64,000 bases of DNA, taken from positions 62,001 to 126,000 of the forward strand of contig SFDQ01000004.1 of the NCBI GenBank assembly GCA_004558145.1, read 5' to 3'. This document shows, in pieces, positions 25,371 to 33,408 of the stretch. The DNA is from Oscillospiraceae bacterium (lineage in GTDB: Bacteria > Bacillota_A > Clostridia > Oscillospirales > Ruminococcaceae). The notes below the pieces were generated by a model, which worked only from the letters and a program-made list of their open reading frames with translations, was not told the DNA's origin and did not search any database. A program made the translations under genes and the position numbers. The first letter of the stretch is position 1. Each line of letters starts with the position of its first letter.

Positions 25371-26948
25371 ATGACCCCGAACGATTTGAAAGAGAGCGGG
25401 CTGCGGCTTTTGGAAAAAAGCCGCAAGGGCCTTGTGCACGCGCTGTTCAGCCGGTTGGGCCTGTTTTTGGTCCTGCTGGTGATGGAAGTGCTGCTTTTGC
25501 TCAGCGCCTTCCGCTGGTTTGCCCGGCTGCTGCCCCACTTCATCGGCGGCGCGGCGCTGTTCTCGGCGGTGATGGTGCTGTATCTGCTCAACACCCGCAT
25601 GGACGCCACCGCCAAGATCACCTGGCTGGTCATCATCATGGCCGCGCCCGGCGCAGGGGCGCTTTTGTTCTGGCTGGTGCGCAGCGACCTGGGGCACCGG
25701 GCGGAAAAGGCCCGGGTGGCCGAGCTGATTGACCTCACCCGCGGCACCCTGCCCGCTCAGCCCGAAGCCCTTGCCGCGCTGGAAGAAGAGAACCCCGGCG
25801 CGGCGGCGCTGGCCCGGTACGTTGACGGGAACGGCTGCCATCCGGTGTATCAGAACACCGACGTGACCTATTTTGCCCTGGGCGAGGAAAAGTGGGAACG
25901 GCTGCTGGCCGAACTGGAACAGGCCGAAAAATTCATTTTTATGGAGTACTTCATCATCGACGAGGGCGTGATGTGGGGCCGCGTTCTGGAAATTCTGGCC
26001 CGCAAGGCCAAAGCGGGCGTGGACGTTCGGGTGATGTACGACGGCACCTGCGAGTTTTCCACTCTGCCCCATGACTATCCCCGGCGGCTGGCGAAACTGG
26101 GCATAAAATGCAAGGCCTTTGCGCCGGTGGTGCCGCTGGTGTCCACCCATTACAACTACCGGGACCACCGCAAGATTTTGGTCATCGACGGCCACACCGC
26201 CTTCAACGGCGGGGTGAATCTGGCGGACGAATACATCAACCGCATCGAAAAGCACGGCCACTGGAAGGACACCGCCGTGATGCTCAAGGGCGAGGCGGCG
26301 CGCAGCTTCACACTGATGTTTTTGCAGATGTGGAACGTGACCGAACAGCCGCCCAAGTTCGGGGAGTTCTGTGCCGCGCCGGTGCCGCCGGTGAGCGCGC
26401 CGGGCTTTGTGATGCCCTTCGGCGACTGCCCGCTGGACGAGGACAAGGTGGGCGAGCAGGTCTACATGGACATCCTGAACCGGGCCACCAAATATGTGCA
26501 CATCATGTCCCCTTACCTGATTCTGGACGGCGAGCTTCAGAACGCGCTGGAATTCGCCGCCCGCCGGGGCGTGGACGTGCGGCTCATCCTGCCCGGCGTG
26601 CCGGACAAGACCGGCCCCTATGCGCTGGCCAAGACCCACTACGCCGCGCTGCTGGACGCGGGAGTGAAAATTTTTGAATACGACCCGGGCTTCGTGCACG
26701 CCAAGGTGTTCGTGGCCGACGGGCGGGAGGCGGTGGTGGGCACCATCAATCTGGACTACCGCAGCCTCTACCACCACTTCGAGTGCGCCACCTGGATGTA
26801 CGGCGTTTCGTGCATCGGGGACATCGAGGCGGACTTTGAGGCCACCCAGGCGAAATGCCGCCGGGTGGAAAAGGGCACCATCTGGCAGAACGCCCGGCGG
26901 CTGCGGCTGCTGGGGCCGGTGCTGAAGGTGATCGCGCCCCTGATGTGA
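25371..26948 (+). CDS. cls: Cardiolipin synthase
   Basis: The 525-residue phospholipase D-superfamily enzyme condenses two phosphatidylglycerols to cardiolipin. Two or three N-terminal membrane helices (about residues 28-104) precede the two catalytic HKD motifs: H266-R-K268 with D273, and H443-A-K445 with D450. GGVNLADEYI after the first motif and GTINLDYRSLYHHFE after the second are typical. It follows AAAGGAGGGCGCACC, 37 bp after the GH36 gene, so it may be read from the glycoside operon although its function is unrelated. Confidence 0.95.
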   Translation: MTPNDLKESGLRLLEKSRKGLVHALFSRLGLFLVLLVMEVLLLLSAFRWFARLLPHFIGGAALFSAVMVLYLLNTRMDATAKITWLVIIMAAPGAGALLFWLVRSDLGHRAEKARVAELIDLTRGTLPAQPEALAALEEENPGAAALARYVDGNGCHPVYQNTDVTYFALGEEKWERLLAELEQAEKFIFMEYFIIDEGVMWGRVLEILARKAKAGVDVRVMYDGTCEFSTLPHDYPRRLAKLGIKCKAFAPVVPLVSTHYNYRDHRKILVIDGHTAFNGGVNLADEYINRIEKHGHWKDTAVMLKGEAARSFTLMFLQMWNVTEQPPKFGEFCAAPVPPVSAPGFVMPFGDCPLDEDKVGEQVYMDILNRATKYVHIMSPYLILDGELQNALEFAARRGVDVRLILPGVPDKTGPYALAKTHYAALLDAGVKIFEYDPGFVHAKVFVADGREAVVGTINLDYRSLYHHFECATWMYGVSCIGDIEADFEATQAKCRRVEKGTIWQNARRLRLLGPVLKVIAPLM

Positions 26949-26950
26949 AT

Positions 26951-26989
26951 AAAAACGCCCGGCGGGCTTTTGACCCGCCGGGTGTTTTT
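26951..26989. terminator. Bidirectional intrinsic terminator
   Basis: The stem CGCCCGGCGGG / CCCGCCGGGTG with a CTTTTGA loop is flanked by A5 and T5. It sits between convergent cls and the lipoprotein gene. Confidence 0.9.
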
Positions 26990-26990
26990 G

Positions 26991-28283
26991 TTATTTCGCA
27001 GAGGTGAACTGATAGGTCTGAACAGTGCTGTCAGTGGGATAGAAATAGAACCAGTCCCCCGCTTTGAGCACGCCGCAGCTCACGGTGAAAGCCCCGCCCA
27101 TCTCGACCTCAGACTCCATCAGGGCGATCTGACGGCCGCTCTGGTCACAGATCTCCACGGGGGTGATGGGAACGATGCGCTCCTCGTCAATGTACCGCTC
27201 GCCGGTTTTTGCCCGGGCAAGGGCGCCGTCGTCCAGCGCGTTCATCTCGCCGTCGTAATGGCACAGTGCCCCGGTATCCTTTTCCTGCACATAGACGCTG
27301 CCGTCCGCCATCACGTCGGAGATGTAGCTCAGGCTGTCCGGGACGGCCACCGAGCCGTTGGTGTTCAGGATGCCAAAGCCGCCCTCATCCTGAAAGACCG
27401 GGCGGGAACCGGCGGAGAGGCCAACGATCTTGCGGCCGTCGGTGCTCAGTTTCGCGCCGGTGCGGTCATAGGGCACGCCGCTCACGACCACGCCCTCTTC
27501 CCAGGTGGTGAAGTCCGGCATGGGGCAGTTGCCGAAACTGTAGGGCGCTTCTCCCAGCACCACCGAGCCGTCGGCGTTGTAAAGCACCGCGCCGCCGTCG
27601 CCGGACTCGTCCACGAAGTAGTAGCCGTTGCGCGGGTCGCACCAGCAGTTCTTGTCGCTGACGATCACCGAGCCGTCGGGCTTGATCACATCATAGTAGT
27701 AGATCCACTCGGAGCCCGCGTCGCCCTCCCGGGCACCCCAGCCCAGCTGGCCCATGGGCGAGATGTGGATGTAGGCCGGCTGCACCAGCACATTGCCGGA
27801 AAGGTCGCAATAGCCCCACAGGCCGTCCTTGTAAAAAGGCACGATGCCGCTTTCGGGGCAGGAGTAAAGTTCGCTGAGCTTTTCCACGTTTTGCTGCAGC
27901 GTGAACCCATCGGTGGTCATCTGCTCCACGTCGATGTTGAAAATGTCCTCCCGGGGGATGGAATACAGCGGAGTATACTGGCCGTCCTCGCTCAGATAGC
28001 CGGCCTCGCCGTTCGCCCACACCCAGGCATAGCCGTTGGAAAACATGGTGAAGAGCTCATAGCTGCCCAGCGCGCTCTCGCGCTCGGTCAGCTCCAAAGC
28101 GCCCTGCGCCGCCGGGGCTGCGGTGGGCTCCGGCGTGGGCTGTGCCTCCTGGCTGGAAACAGCGGAGGAAGGCGTCTGGTCTTTTGGGACGGACGGAGAT
28201 ACCGTCTGCCCGCCGCAGCCGGCCAGCAGCGCGCAGGCCAGCGCCGCAGCAGTGCTCCGCGCCAAAAGTGCGTTCAGTTTCAT
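26991..28283 (-). CDS. WG-repeat lipoprotein
   Basis: The 430-residue protein starts with a lipoprotein signal (MKLNALLARS... with the lipobox LLAGC, Cys23), then a Ser/Pro/Thr-rich linker (about residues 26-62), and a body of degenerate WG/KWG-type repeats (for example KDGLWGYCDLSGNVL, EGGFGILNTNGSVAV). It is exported and membrane anchored. WG-repeat proteins have no single function; they are thought to bind ligands or partners. ATG 28283 follows CAGGAGTGGATCACC. Two palindromes flank the promoter, so expression is tightly controlled by an unidentified regulator. Confidence 0.85.
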   Translation of the reverse strand: MKLNALLARSTAAALACALLAGCGGQTVSPSVPKDQTPSSAVSSQEAQPTPEPTAAPAAQGALELTERESALGSYELFTMFSNGYAWVWANGEAGYLSEDGQYTPLYSIPREDIFNIDVEQMTTDGFTLQQNVEKLSELYSCPESGIVPFYKDGLWGYCDLSGNVLVQPAYIHISPMGQLGWGAREGDAGSEWIYYYDVIKPDGSVIVSDKNCWCDPRNGYYFVDESGDGGAVLYNADGSVVLGEAPYSFGNCPMPDFTTWEEGVVVSGVPYDRTGAKLSTDGRKIVGLSAGSRPVFQDEGGFGILNTNGSVAVPDSLSYISDVMADGSVYVQEKDTGALCHYDGEMNALDDGALARAKTGERYIDEERIVPITPVEICDQSGRQIALMESEVEMGGAFTVSCGVLKAGDWFYFYPTDSTVQTYQFTSAK

Positions 28284-28306
28284 GGTGATCCACTCCTGTT
28301 CAGATT

Positions 28307-28388
28307 GTTTTATCGCAATAAAACACAAATTCAATATAGCACTGCCCGCAGCCGATGTCAATAAAAAATTTTATCATAATAAAATTTT
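28307..28388 (-). promoter_or_regulatory. Promoter flanked by two related palindromic operators
   Basis: On the minus strand a consensus TTGACA (28356-28361) and TATATT (28333-28338) are 17 bp apart. GTTTTATCGCAATAAAAC (28307-28324) covers the first transcribed bases. A second palindrome with core ATTTTAT-CATA-ATAAAAT (28368-28385, extended by AAA and TTT to 28365-28388) abuts the -35. The centres are 61 bp apart. Two copies of TTTTAT-N4-ATAAAA suggest cooperative repression, perhaps with looping. Confidence 0.75.
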
Positions 28389-28406
28389 CTGTGACAACAC
28401 CCGCTC

Positions 28407-28435
28407 TTGACAAATCCACCGCCCGATGGTATGGT
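28407..28435 (+). promoter_or_regulatory. cysK leader promoter
   Basis: TTGACA (28407-28412) and TATGGT (28430-28435) are 17 bp apart, about 300 bp upstream of cysK and just upstream of a short leader ORF. The 461-bp gap between the lipoprotein gene and cysK thus contains divergent promoters, operators, a leader peptide gene and a terminator. Confidence 0.7.
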
Positions 28436-28453
28436 ATCTGCAAGGTGATTTTT

Positions 28454-28510
28454 ATGAATCTTGTCTATCTTGTCTCTGTGAAAGAGAATATCTGTTGTTG
28501 TCGCTGTTGA
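28454..28510 (+). CDS. Putative cysteine leader peptide (cysK attenuator)
   Basis: The ORF encodes MNLVYLVSVKENICCCRC and stops with TGA. AAGGTGAT six bases upstream is a reasonable ribosome site. Four of the last five codons are TGT (Cys-Cys-Cys-Arg-Cys), a cysteine density not expected by chance directly in front of a cysteine synthase gene. The design matches amino-acid leader peptides of trp/his-type attenuation and the Cys-rich upstream ORFs known in actinobacteria: a ribosome short of Cys-tRNA would stall near the stop codon. It is too short for routine annotation. Confidence 0.8.
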   Translation: MNLVYLVSVKENICCCRC

Positions 28511-28670
28511 GGGACGGCTGCTTTTTCGCGTCGGGCCAGAAAGGCCTTTGAAGACGCGGCGGGCAGACGGCCCTGCTGGTGCTGTCTGCTGCCCCCTTCA
28601 ACCGCGGCCCCGATGAAAAAGCAGGGCAAGGCCTCCGGGCTTTGCGCTTTTGTTGGCAGGACCCTTTTGC

Positions 28671-28706
28671 AAGGCTGTGTGCGCAGGCACACAGCCTTTT
28701 TGTTTT
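28671..28706 (+). terminator. Leader terminator (attenuator) upstream of cysK
   Basis: The 12-bp perfect stem AAGGCTGTGTGC / GCACACAGCCTT has a GCAG loop and is followed by TTTGTTTT. It lies between the leader peptide and cysK with no other gene to terminate, so it must act on the cysK transcript. Upstream pairings such as CGCGTC (28527-28532) with GACGCG (28553-28558) and GCAGAC (28563-28568) with GTCTGC (28584-28589) could link ribosome position to this hairpin. Confidence 0.88.
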
Positions 28707-28744
28707 GCCCGCCGCCAAACAACGAACACAAAAGGAGAACTGTT

Positions 28745-29734
28745 ATGAAAGCTTACGAAACTCTTTCCGGCAACACCCCGCTCATCCGCATCGACTACCG
28801 GCTGGACGGCCGCCCCGGCGCGGTGTATGCCAAGCTGGAGAGTTTTAATCTCTCCGGCAGCATCAAGGACCGTGTGGCCGCCCGCATCGTGGCCCGCGCC
28901 GAGGAGACCGGCGCGCTTGTGCCCGGCCAGCCCATCGTGGAGGTGACCAGCGGCAACACCGGCATCGCCTTCGCCGCCCTGGGGGCGCTCACCGGGCACC
29001 CGGTGCACATCTTCATGCCCGAGCGCATGAGCCGGGAGCGGCAGCAGCTTTTGAAGATGTACGGCGCGCAGCTGCATCTGGTGAGCGACACCGACGGCGG
29101 CTTTGAGGGGGCGCTGGCCCAGGCGCGGCAGGCCGCCGGGGAGCTGGGCGCGTTTCAGCCCCTGCAGTTCGACAACGAGGAGAACGTGCTGGCCCACTTC
29201 CACACCACCGGCGCGGAACTGCTGGCCGCGCTGCCCGGCGTGAAGGCCTTTGCGGCGGGGGTGGGCACCGGCGGCACCTTGATGGGCGTGGCCCGCCGCC
29301 TGAAGCCCCGGGGCGCCTTCATCGCCGCGCTGGAGCCGGACGCCGCGCCCCTTCTGAGCGGCGGCACCGTCACCGGCCCCCACAAGATCGAGGGCATCGG
29401 CGACGACTTCATCCCCTCCATCGTGGACCGCCGCCTCATCGACACGGTGCTGCCAGTGAACGACGACGACGCGGTGCTCATGGCCGCGCGCCTTGCAAAG
29501 GAACTGGGCCTGGGGGTGGGCATCTCCTCCGGGGCGAATCTGCTGGGCGCCATCGAGCTCACCCGCCGGGGCTTTGGCCCCGCTGCCACCGTTTTTGCCG
29601 ACGACAGCAAAAAGTATCTCACCACGGCGCTGGCCGCCCCCGCCCCGGCCCGGGAGGGCTTTCTCTCCCCCCGGGTGGAGCTGCTGGGGTGGAGCCGGGC
29701 GGACGCGCCCCGGCCCGTTTCGCTCGCCGTGTGA
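28745..29734 (+). CDS. cysK: Cysteine synthase (O-acetylserine sulfhydrylase)
   Basis: The 329-residue PLP enzyme makes cysteine from O-acetylserine and sulfide. Seen are the PLP lysine in LSGSIKDR (K41), the substrate loop TSGNTG (68-73), the phosphate-binding GVGTGGTLMG (171-180) and SSGAN (260-264). The C-terminal half is slightly divergent from classical CysK, so CysM or a cystathionine-beta-synthase-like role is possible. ATG 28745 follows AAAGGAGAACTGTT. A longer in-frame start at 28613 lies inside the leader and lacks a ribosome site. Expression is probably controlled by the upstream leader peptide and terminator. Confidence 0.92.
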   Translation: MKAYETLSGNTPLIRIDYRLDGRPGAVYAKLESFNLSGSIKDRVAARIVARAEETGALVPGQPIVEVTSGNTGIAFAALGALTGHPVHIFMPERMSRERQQLLKMYGAQLHLVSDTDGGFEGALAQARQAAGELGAFQPLQFDNEENVLAHFHTTGAELLAALPGVKAFAAGVGTGGTLMGVARRLKPRGAFIAALEPDAAPLLSGGTVTGPHKIEGIGDDFIPSIVDRRLIDTVLPVNDDDAVLMAARLAKELGLGVGISSGANLLGAIELTRRGFGPAATVFADDSKKYLTTALAAPAPAREGFLSPRVELLGWSRADAPRPVSLAV

Positions 29735-29749
29735 GTTTTCTGCCCGCTC

Positions 29750-29783
29750 AAAGCCGCGCAGCCTCGCCGCCGCGCGGCTTTTT
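29750..29783 (+). terminator. Intrinsic terminator of cysK
   Basis: The stem AAAGCCGCGC / GCGCGGCTTT has a 12-base loop and continues into TTTC. It starts 16 bp after the cysK stop. Confidence 0.85.
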
Positions 29784-29847
29784 CTCGTTCTTTTACACAA
29801 CGTCGAAGGTCTTGCTGTGGCAAAAGCGCTGAAAATTTTCGCGACAC

Positions 29848-29876
29848 TTGTAGTCATTTCGGCTATATGCTACAAT
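29848..29876 (+). promoter_or_regulatory. Promoter of the ROK repressor operon
   Basis: TTGTAG (29848-29853) and TACAAT (29871-29876) are 17 bp apart, about 70 bp upstream of the ROK repressor start. Confidence 0.7.
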
Positions 29877-29944
29877 TAAAAAGAATTAGTAAGGCCGCCG
29901 GACAAATAATCTCACCCCCGATCTTTTGACCAAAGAAAGCAGGG

Positions 29945-31106
29945 ATGGCATTGATCACGCAGCAAATCATCCGCAGCGAGAATCTGCGCAGGATCTATCA
30001 TCTGATCGACCGCAACGCCAACATTTCCCGCGCCAATCTGGCGGGCATCACCAGCCTGAGCAAGACCACCGTCTCCAGTCTGGTGGACGAGCTGATCCGC
30101 GGCGGGTATGTGGTGGACTGCGGCGCCGGCGTGAGCGTCCATCAGGGCAGAAGGCCCAACGCGCTGCAGGTGGACGGCGATTCCAACGTGGTGGCCGTCA
30201 TCAGCTGGCGGCGCGGCCGGCTGGACATCGCCCTTGTCTCCTCCGACAGCCGCATGGTCTACCGGGGCCAGGCGCCGCTGAACGCGCCCGAAGAGGGCGT
30301 GGAGCAGATACGGCGCGCCTTTTTCGAGGTCCTGCTGCCCGCCGCCGGCAGCGCCCGCATCATGGGCGTGTGCGTCATCATTCCCGGCATCGTGGACGAG
30401 GAGCGGCAGAGCCTTTTTTCCACCGTGATCGGCGTGGGCCACGACGATCCGGTGGTGCCCCAATTGCAGCAGGCGCTGGCGGGGTATCCCCTGTGCTTTT
30501 TGAACGACACTGCCTGCCTTGGCTATGCCGAGCGGGTGTTCACCCCCGTGCGGGACCCCTATGTGGCCTATGTGAACGTCTCCAAGGGCGTGGGCGCGTG
30601 CCTGTTCGCCGAGGACCGCATGCTGCGGGGCGCGGGCGCAGTGGGCACCCAGTTCGGCCACTTTTCCATCGACCGGGACGGCCCGCTGTGCGACTGCGGC
30701 AACCGGGGCTGCCTGGAATGCCTTGTGGGCGAAAACGCCCTGGGACGGCGGGCGGCGGCTGCTGTTCAGCGACGTGGCAGCCATGGCCGACGCGGGCGAC
30801 GAAAAGGCCCGGGCGCTGATCGGCGACCTGGGGCGGGACCTGGCCTACGGCATCTCCAACCTGATCGCCCTGTTCAACCCCTCGCTGGTGGTGTTGGGCG
30901 GCACCGGCGTCACCCTGGGGCCCGCTTTTCTCGAAGCGGTCCGCACGGCGCTGGCGGGCATGGGCTTCCCCGAGTTCGTCAGCCGGGTGCGGGTGGAATA
31001 CTCCCGCCTGGGGCTGGACGCAGAACTCACCGGCGCGGCCCAATACTACATCGACACCCATTACGATTTTTCCGGCAACACGCAGCAGCGGCTTTTTCTG
31101 CGCTGA
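29945..31106 (+). pseudogene. ROK family transcriptional repressor (NagC/XylR type), frameshifted
   Basis: The first frame gives a winged helix (about residues 8-65, NISRANLAGITSLSKTTVSSLVDELI) and the ROK sugar-kinase-like domain up to the zinc motif CDCGNRGCLECLVGENAL near residue 260. The rest of the ROK domain (RRLLFSDVAAMADAGDEKARALIGDLGRDLAYGI in pieces, then NPSLVVLGGTG) continues in the +1 frame to the stop at 31106. The shift falls between about 30735 and 30765 in GC-rich sequence. The two halves join into a full-length protein of about 385 residues if one base is skipped. A real inactivation, a sequencing error, or programmed shifting are all possible. It heads an operon with an isomerase-like protein and an oxidoreductase. 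Confidence 0.8.
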
Positions 31107-31148
31107 TGCGCCGCGCCGCAGAATACAAGACGAAAGGCGGTTTTTACC

Positions 31149-31964
31149 ATGGACAAACGGATCATCGCGGTCAACTCCAACTGCTACCACGGCTACTCCA
31201 TCGAGGAGGCGCTGGAAGGCATCGCCGCGGCGGGCTTCCACTATGTGGAGCTGACGGCCACCAAAGGCTGGACGGAGCATGTGTTCCCCGACCAGAGCTT
31301 TGAAAAGCTCTGCGCCGTGAAGGACAAGATGAAGGAACTGGACCTTGTCCCCTTCTCCATGAGCGGCCACTGCAACCTGATGGACACCGCCCGCCTGCCG
31401 GATTTCATCATGAACATGCGGCTGGCCAACTTCTTCGGCTGTGACTACATCGTTTCTTCCATCGGCGAGGCCCATCTGGCGGACAACGCCAAGGCGGGCA
31501 ACGACCTGCTGGCCCAGAACATCAAGAGCCTTGTGCCCAAGCTGGAGGAGTACGGCCTGACCCTGGTGCTGGAACTTCACGGCGAGCACGCCACCGGCAC
31601 CATCATGAAGGAGATCGTGGACCTGGTGGGCAGCGAGCGGGTGAAGATCAACTACGACACCGCCAACTGCGTGTTCTACGCCGACGTGGACGCTGCCGAC
31701 GATGTGGACACCTGCATGGGCGACATCGCCTATCTGCATCTGAAGGACAAGGCCGGCGCGCGCAACGCCTGGGACTTCCCCGCGCTGGGCAAGGGCTATG
31801 TGGATTTTGAGACCATCTTTGCCAAGCTGAAAGCCGCGAACAACAACTCCCCCTTCAGTGTGGAGATCGAGTTCACCCAGGCCGGCCCCAAGGACCTGGC
31901 CGAGATCAACACCGCCGTGCAGGATTCGGCGGCGTATCTGAAAGCCCACGGCTTTGAGCTGTGA
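31149..31964 (+). CDS. Sugar phosphate isomerase/epimerase family protein (xylose-isomerase-like TIM barrel)
   Basis: The 271-residue protein is a TIM barrel of the AP-endonuclease-2/xylose-isomerase-like family. Metal-ligand type residues are visible in LVLELHGEH (Glu, about residue 140), KINYDTANC (Asp), YLHLKDKAG (His and Asp) and FSVEIEFT (Glu). No extra domain or signal peptide. It lies 43 bp after the ROK repressor and 40 bp before a Gfo/Idh/MocA oxidoreductase, a pairing that recurs twice more in this window. Members act as epimerases, isomerases, inosose dehydratases or 3-keto-glycoside lyases; the reaction here is unknown. Confidence 0.85.
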   Translation: MDKRIIAVNSNCYHGYSIEEALEGIAAAGFHYVELTATKGWTEHVFPDQSFEKLCAVKDKMKELDLVPFSMSGHCNLMDTARLPDFIMNMRLANFFGCDYIVSSIGEAHLADNAKAGNDLLAQNIKSLVPKLEEYGLTLVLELHGEHATGTIMKEIVDLVGSERVKINYDTANCVFYADVDAADDVDTCMGDIAYLHLKDKAGARNAWDFPALGKGYVDFETIFAKLKAANNNSPFSVEIEFTQAGPKDLAEINTAVQDSAAYLKAHGFEL

Positions 31965-32004
31965 GCGCTTTGCAGAACACCAACGCTGAAAGGGGAATTT
32001 CGAT

Positions 32005-33003
32005 TTGGTCAATGTAGCGATCGTAGGCGCGGGGTTCATGGGCAAGACCCACCTGACCGCCTATCAGGCAATGAAGAACGTCAAAGTCACCGCCGTGTGC
32101 GACCTGGGAGAGGCCGCCGGGCGCGCGCTGGCCGAGGCCGCCGGCTGCCCCTGGTACGCCGACGGCGAAGCCATGCTGGCCGCCGAGCCGGTGGATGTGG
32201 TGGACATCTGCCTGCCCACCTTCCTCCACGAGCAGTATGTGCTGCTGGCGGCAAAGCACAAAAAGCATGTCATCTGCGAAAAGCCGGTCACCCTCTCCAT
32301 GGAATCGCTGGAGCGGATGCTGGCCGCCGTCTCCGAGGCGGGGGTGCAGTTTGCCGTGGGGCAGGCGGTGCGCTTCTGGCCGGAGTATGTCAAGACCAAG
32401 GAGCTTTACGACGCGGGCGAGCTGGGCGTGGTGAAATACGCCCGGGCCAGCCGCCTGTCGGTGCATCCTTTGTGGAGCGAGTGGTACCGCAAACCGGAAA
32501 ACAGCGGCGGCGGCCTGTTCGACCTGCATCTGCACGATGTGGACTATCTGTGCTATCTGTTCGGCAAGGTGAAGCAGGTCTACGCCGTGGGCCAGAAGAA
32601 CGCCGTGGGCTGCTGGAACCATGTGGCCAGCTCCCTGACCTTTGAAAACGGCGTGCAGGCCACTGCCGAGGGCATCATCGAAATGCCCAAGGGCTTCCCC
32701 TTCACCATGGAGCTGAACGTGGTGGGCGACAAAAAATCCGTGAGCTACCGCATGCGCGCCGGCACCAACCTGGAAGACGTGGCCTCCGCCGTGCGGGAGA
32801 CCTGGCTTTACGGCGGCGACGAGCCTCAGCTTCTCGACATCGACCCCTTCGACGCCTACCAGCGGGAGCTGGAGGACTTCATCGGCCACATCGAGGCGGG
32901 CACCCCCATCACCTCCATCACCCCGGAGGATGTGCGGCACGTGCTGTCGGTCATTCTGGCCATCCGCACCTCGCTGGAGACCGGGCAGACCGTTGCCCTC
33001 TGA
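32005..33003 (+). CDS. Gfo/Idh/MocA family oxidoreductase
   Basis: The 332-residue NAD(P)-dependent sugar dehydrogenase has a Rossmann fold with VAIVGAGFMGKTHLTAY at the start and VICEKPVTLSM (the EKP motif with the catalytic-type lysine) at about residues 90-100. The C-terminal substrate domain contains the GGGLFDLHLHDVDYLCYL helix with the usual D/H pair at about 170-187. The start is TTG at 32005 behind GAAAGGGG; there is no ATG nearby. It is last in the ROK-isomerase-oxidoreductase operon and closed by a strong terminator. Confidence 0.9.
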   Translation: MVNVAIVGAGFMGKTHLTAYQAMKNVKVTAVCDLGEAAGRALAEAAGCPWYADGEAMLAAEPVDVVDICLPTFLHEQYVLLAAKHKKHVICEKPVTLSMESLERMLAAVSEAGVQFAVGQAVRFWPEYVKTKELYDAGELGVVKYARASRLSVHPLWSEWYRKPENSGGGLFDLHLHDVDYLCYLFGKVKQVYAVGQKNAVGCWNHVASSLTFENGVQATAEGIIEMPKGFPFTMELNVVGDKKSVSYRMRAGTNLEDVASAVRETWLYGGDEPQLLDIDPFDAYQRELEDFIGHIEAGTPITSITPEDVRHVLSVILAIRTSLETGQTVAL

Positions 33004-33016
33004 ACAAAATAAAAGA

Positions 33017-33063
33017 CCGGCGCGTTCCCCCGCCCCATGCGGGCCGAACGCGCCGGCTTTTTT
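33017..33063. terminator. Bidirectional intrinsic terminator
   Basis: The 11-bp stem CCGGCGCGTTC / GAACGCGCCGG has an 18-base structured loop, six T on the plus side and an A-rich left flank. It separates convergent operons. Confidence 0.9.
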
Positions 33064-33070
33064 ATTGCGC

Positions 33071-33391
33071 TCACGCCTGCTGCAAAAGCGCCTTCACCTC
33101 GTCCTTTTTCAGCACCCGGCCGCTGGCCAGCACTTTGCCGTCCACCAGAAGCGCCGGCGTGGCCATCACGCCCAGGGCCGCGATCTGCACGAAGTCGGTC
33201 ACGTGGCCCACTTCCTCCTGCCGGCCCAGCTCCGCCAGGGCGGCGCGCACCGCGGCTTCCAGCTCATTGCACTTGGCGCAGCCGCCGCCCAGCACAAAGA
33301 TGCCGCGGCTGGTGTCCACAGAAGGGGCATTGCAGCCGCCCGCACAGCCGCAAGCGGTCTTTTCTTCCTTTTTCTTTCCAAACAGTCCCAT
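33071..33391 (-). CDS. Thioredoxin-like redox protein with Cys-rich N-terminus
   Basis: The 106-residue protein has an N-terminal tail CGCAGGC (C14, C16, C20), then a thioredoxin-fold small redox domain with active site GGGCAKC (C38, C41) and a cis-proline-type region GVMATPALLVDGKV (about residues 73-86). This is the short archaeal/clostridial redox-disulfide protein type. It starts 17 bp after the permease gene behind AAGGAGG and is presumably its partner, handing electrons or a thiol-bound cargo to the TPFCSCSS cysteines of the permease. That role is inferred. Confidence 0.88.
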   Translation of the reverse strand: MGLFGKKKEEKTACGCAGGCNAPSVDTSRGIFVLGGGCAKCNELEAAVRAALAELGRQEEVGHVTDFVQIAALGVMATPALLVDGKVLASGRVLKKDEVKALLQQA

Positions 33392-33408
33392 CGTTTTTCC
33401 TCCTTGTG

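Noticed and set aside
28436..28744. A cysteine T-box in front of cysK
   Set aside because: No AGGGUGGNACCGCG-like antiterminator box or specifier-loop architecture is visible; the Cys-rich ORF explains control better.
28613..28744. A 44-residue N-terminal extension of cysK starting at 28613
   Set aside because: It would translate through the terminator hairpin, has no ribosome site, and the start at 28745 has a good one and matches the family N-terminus.
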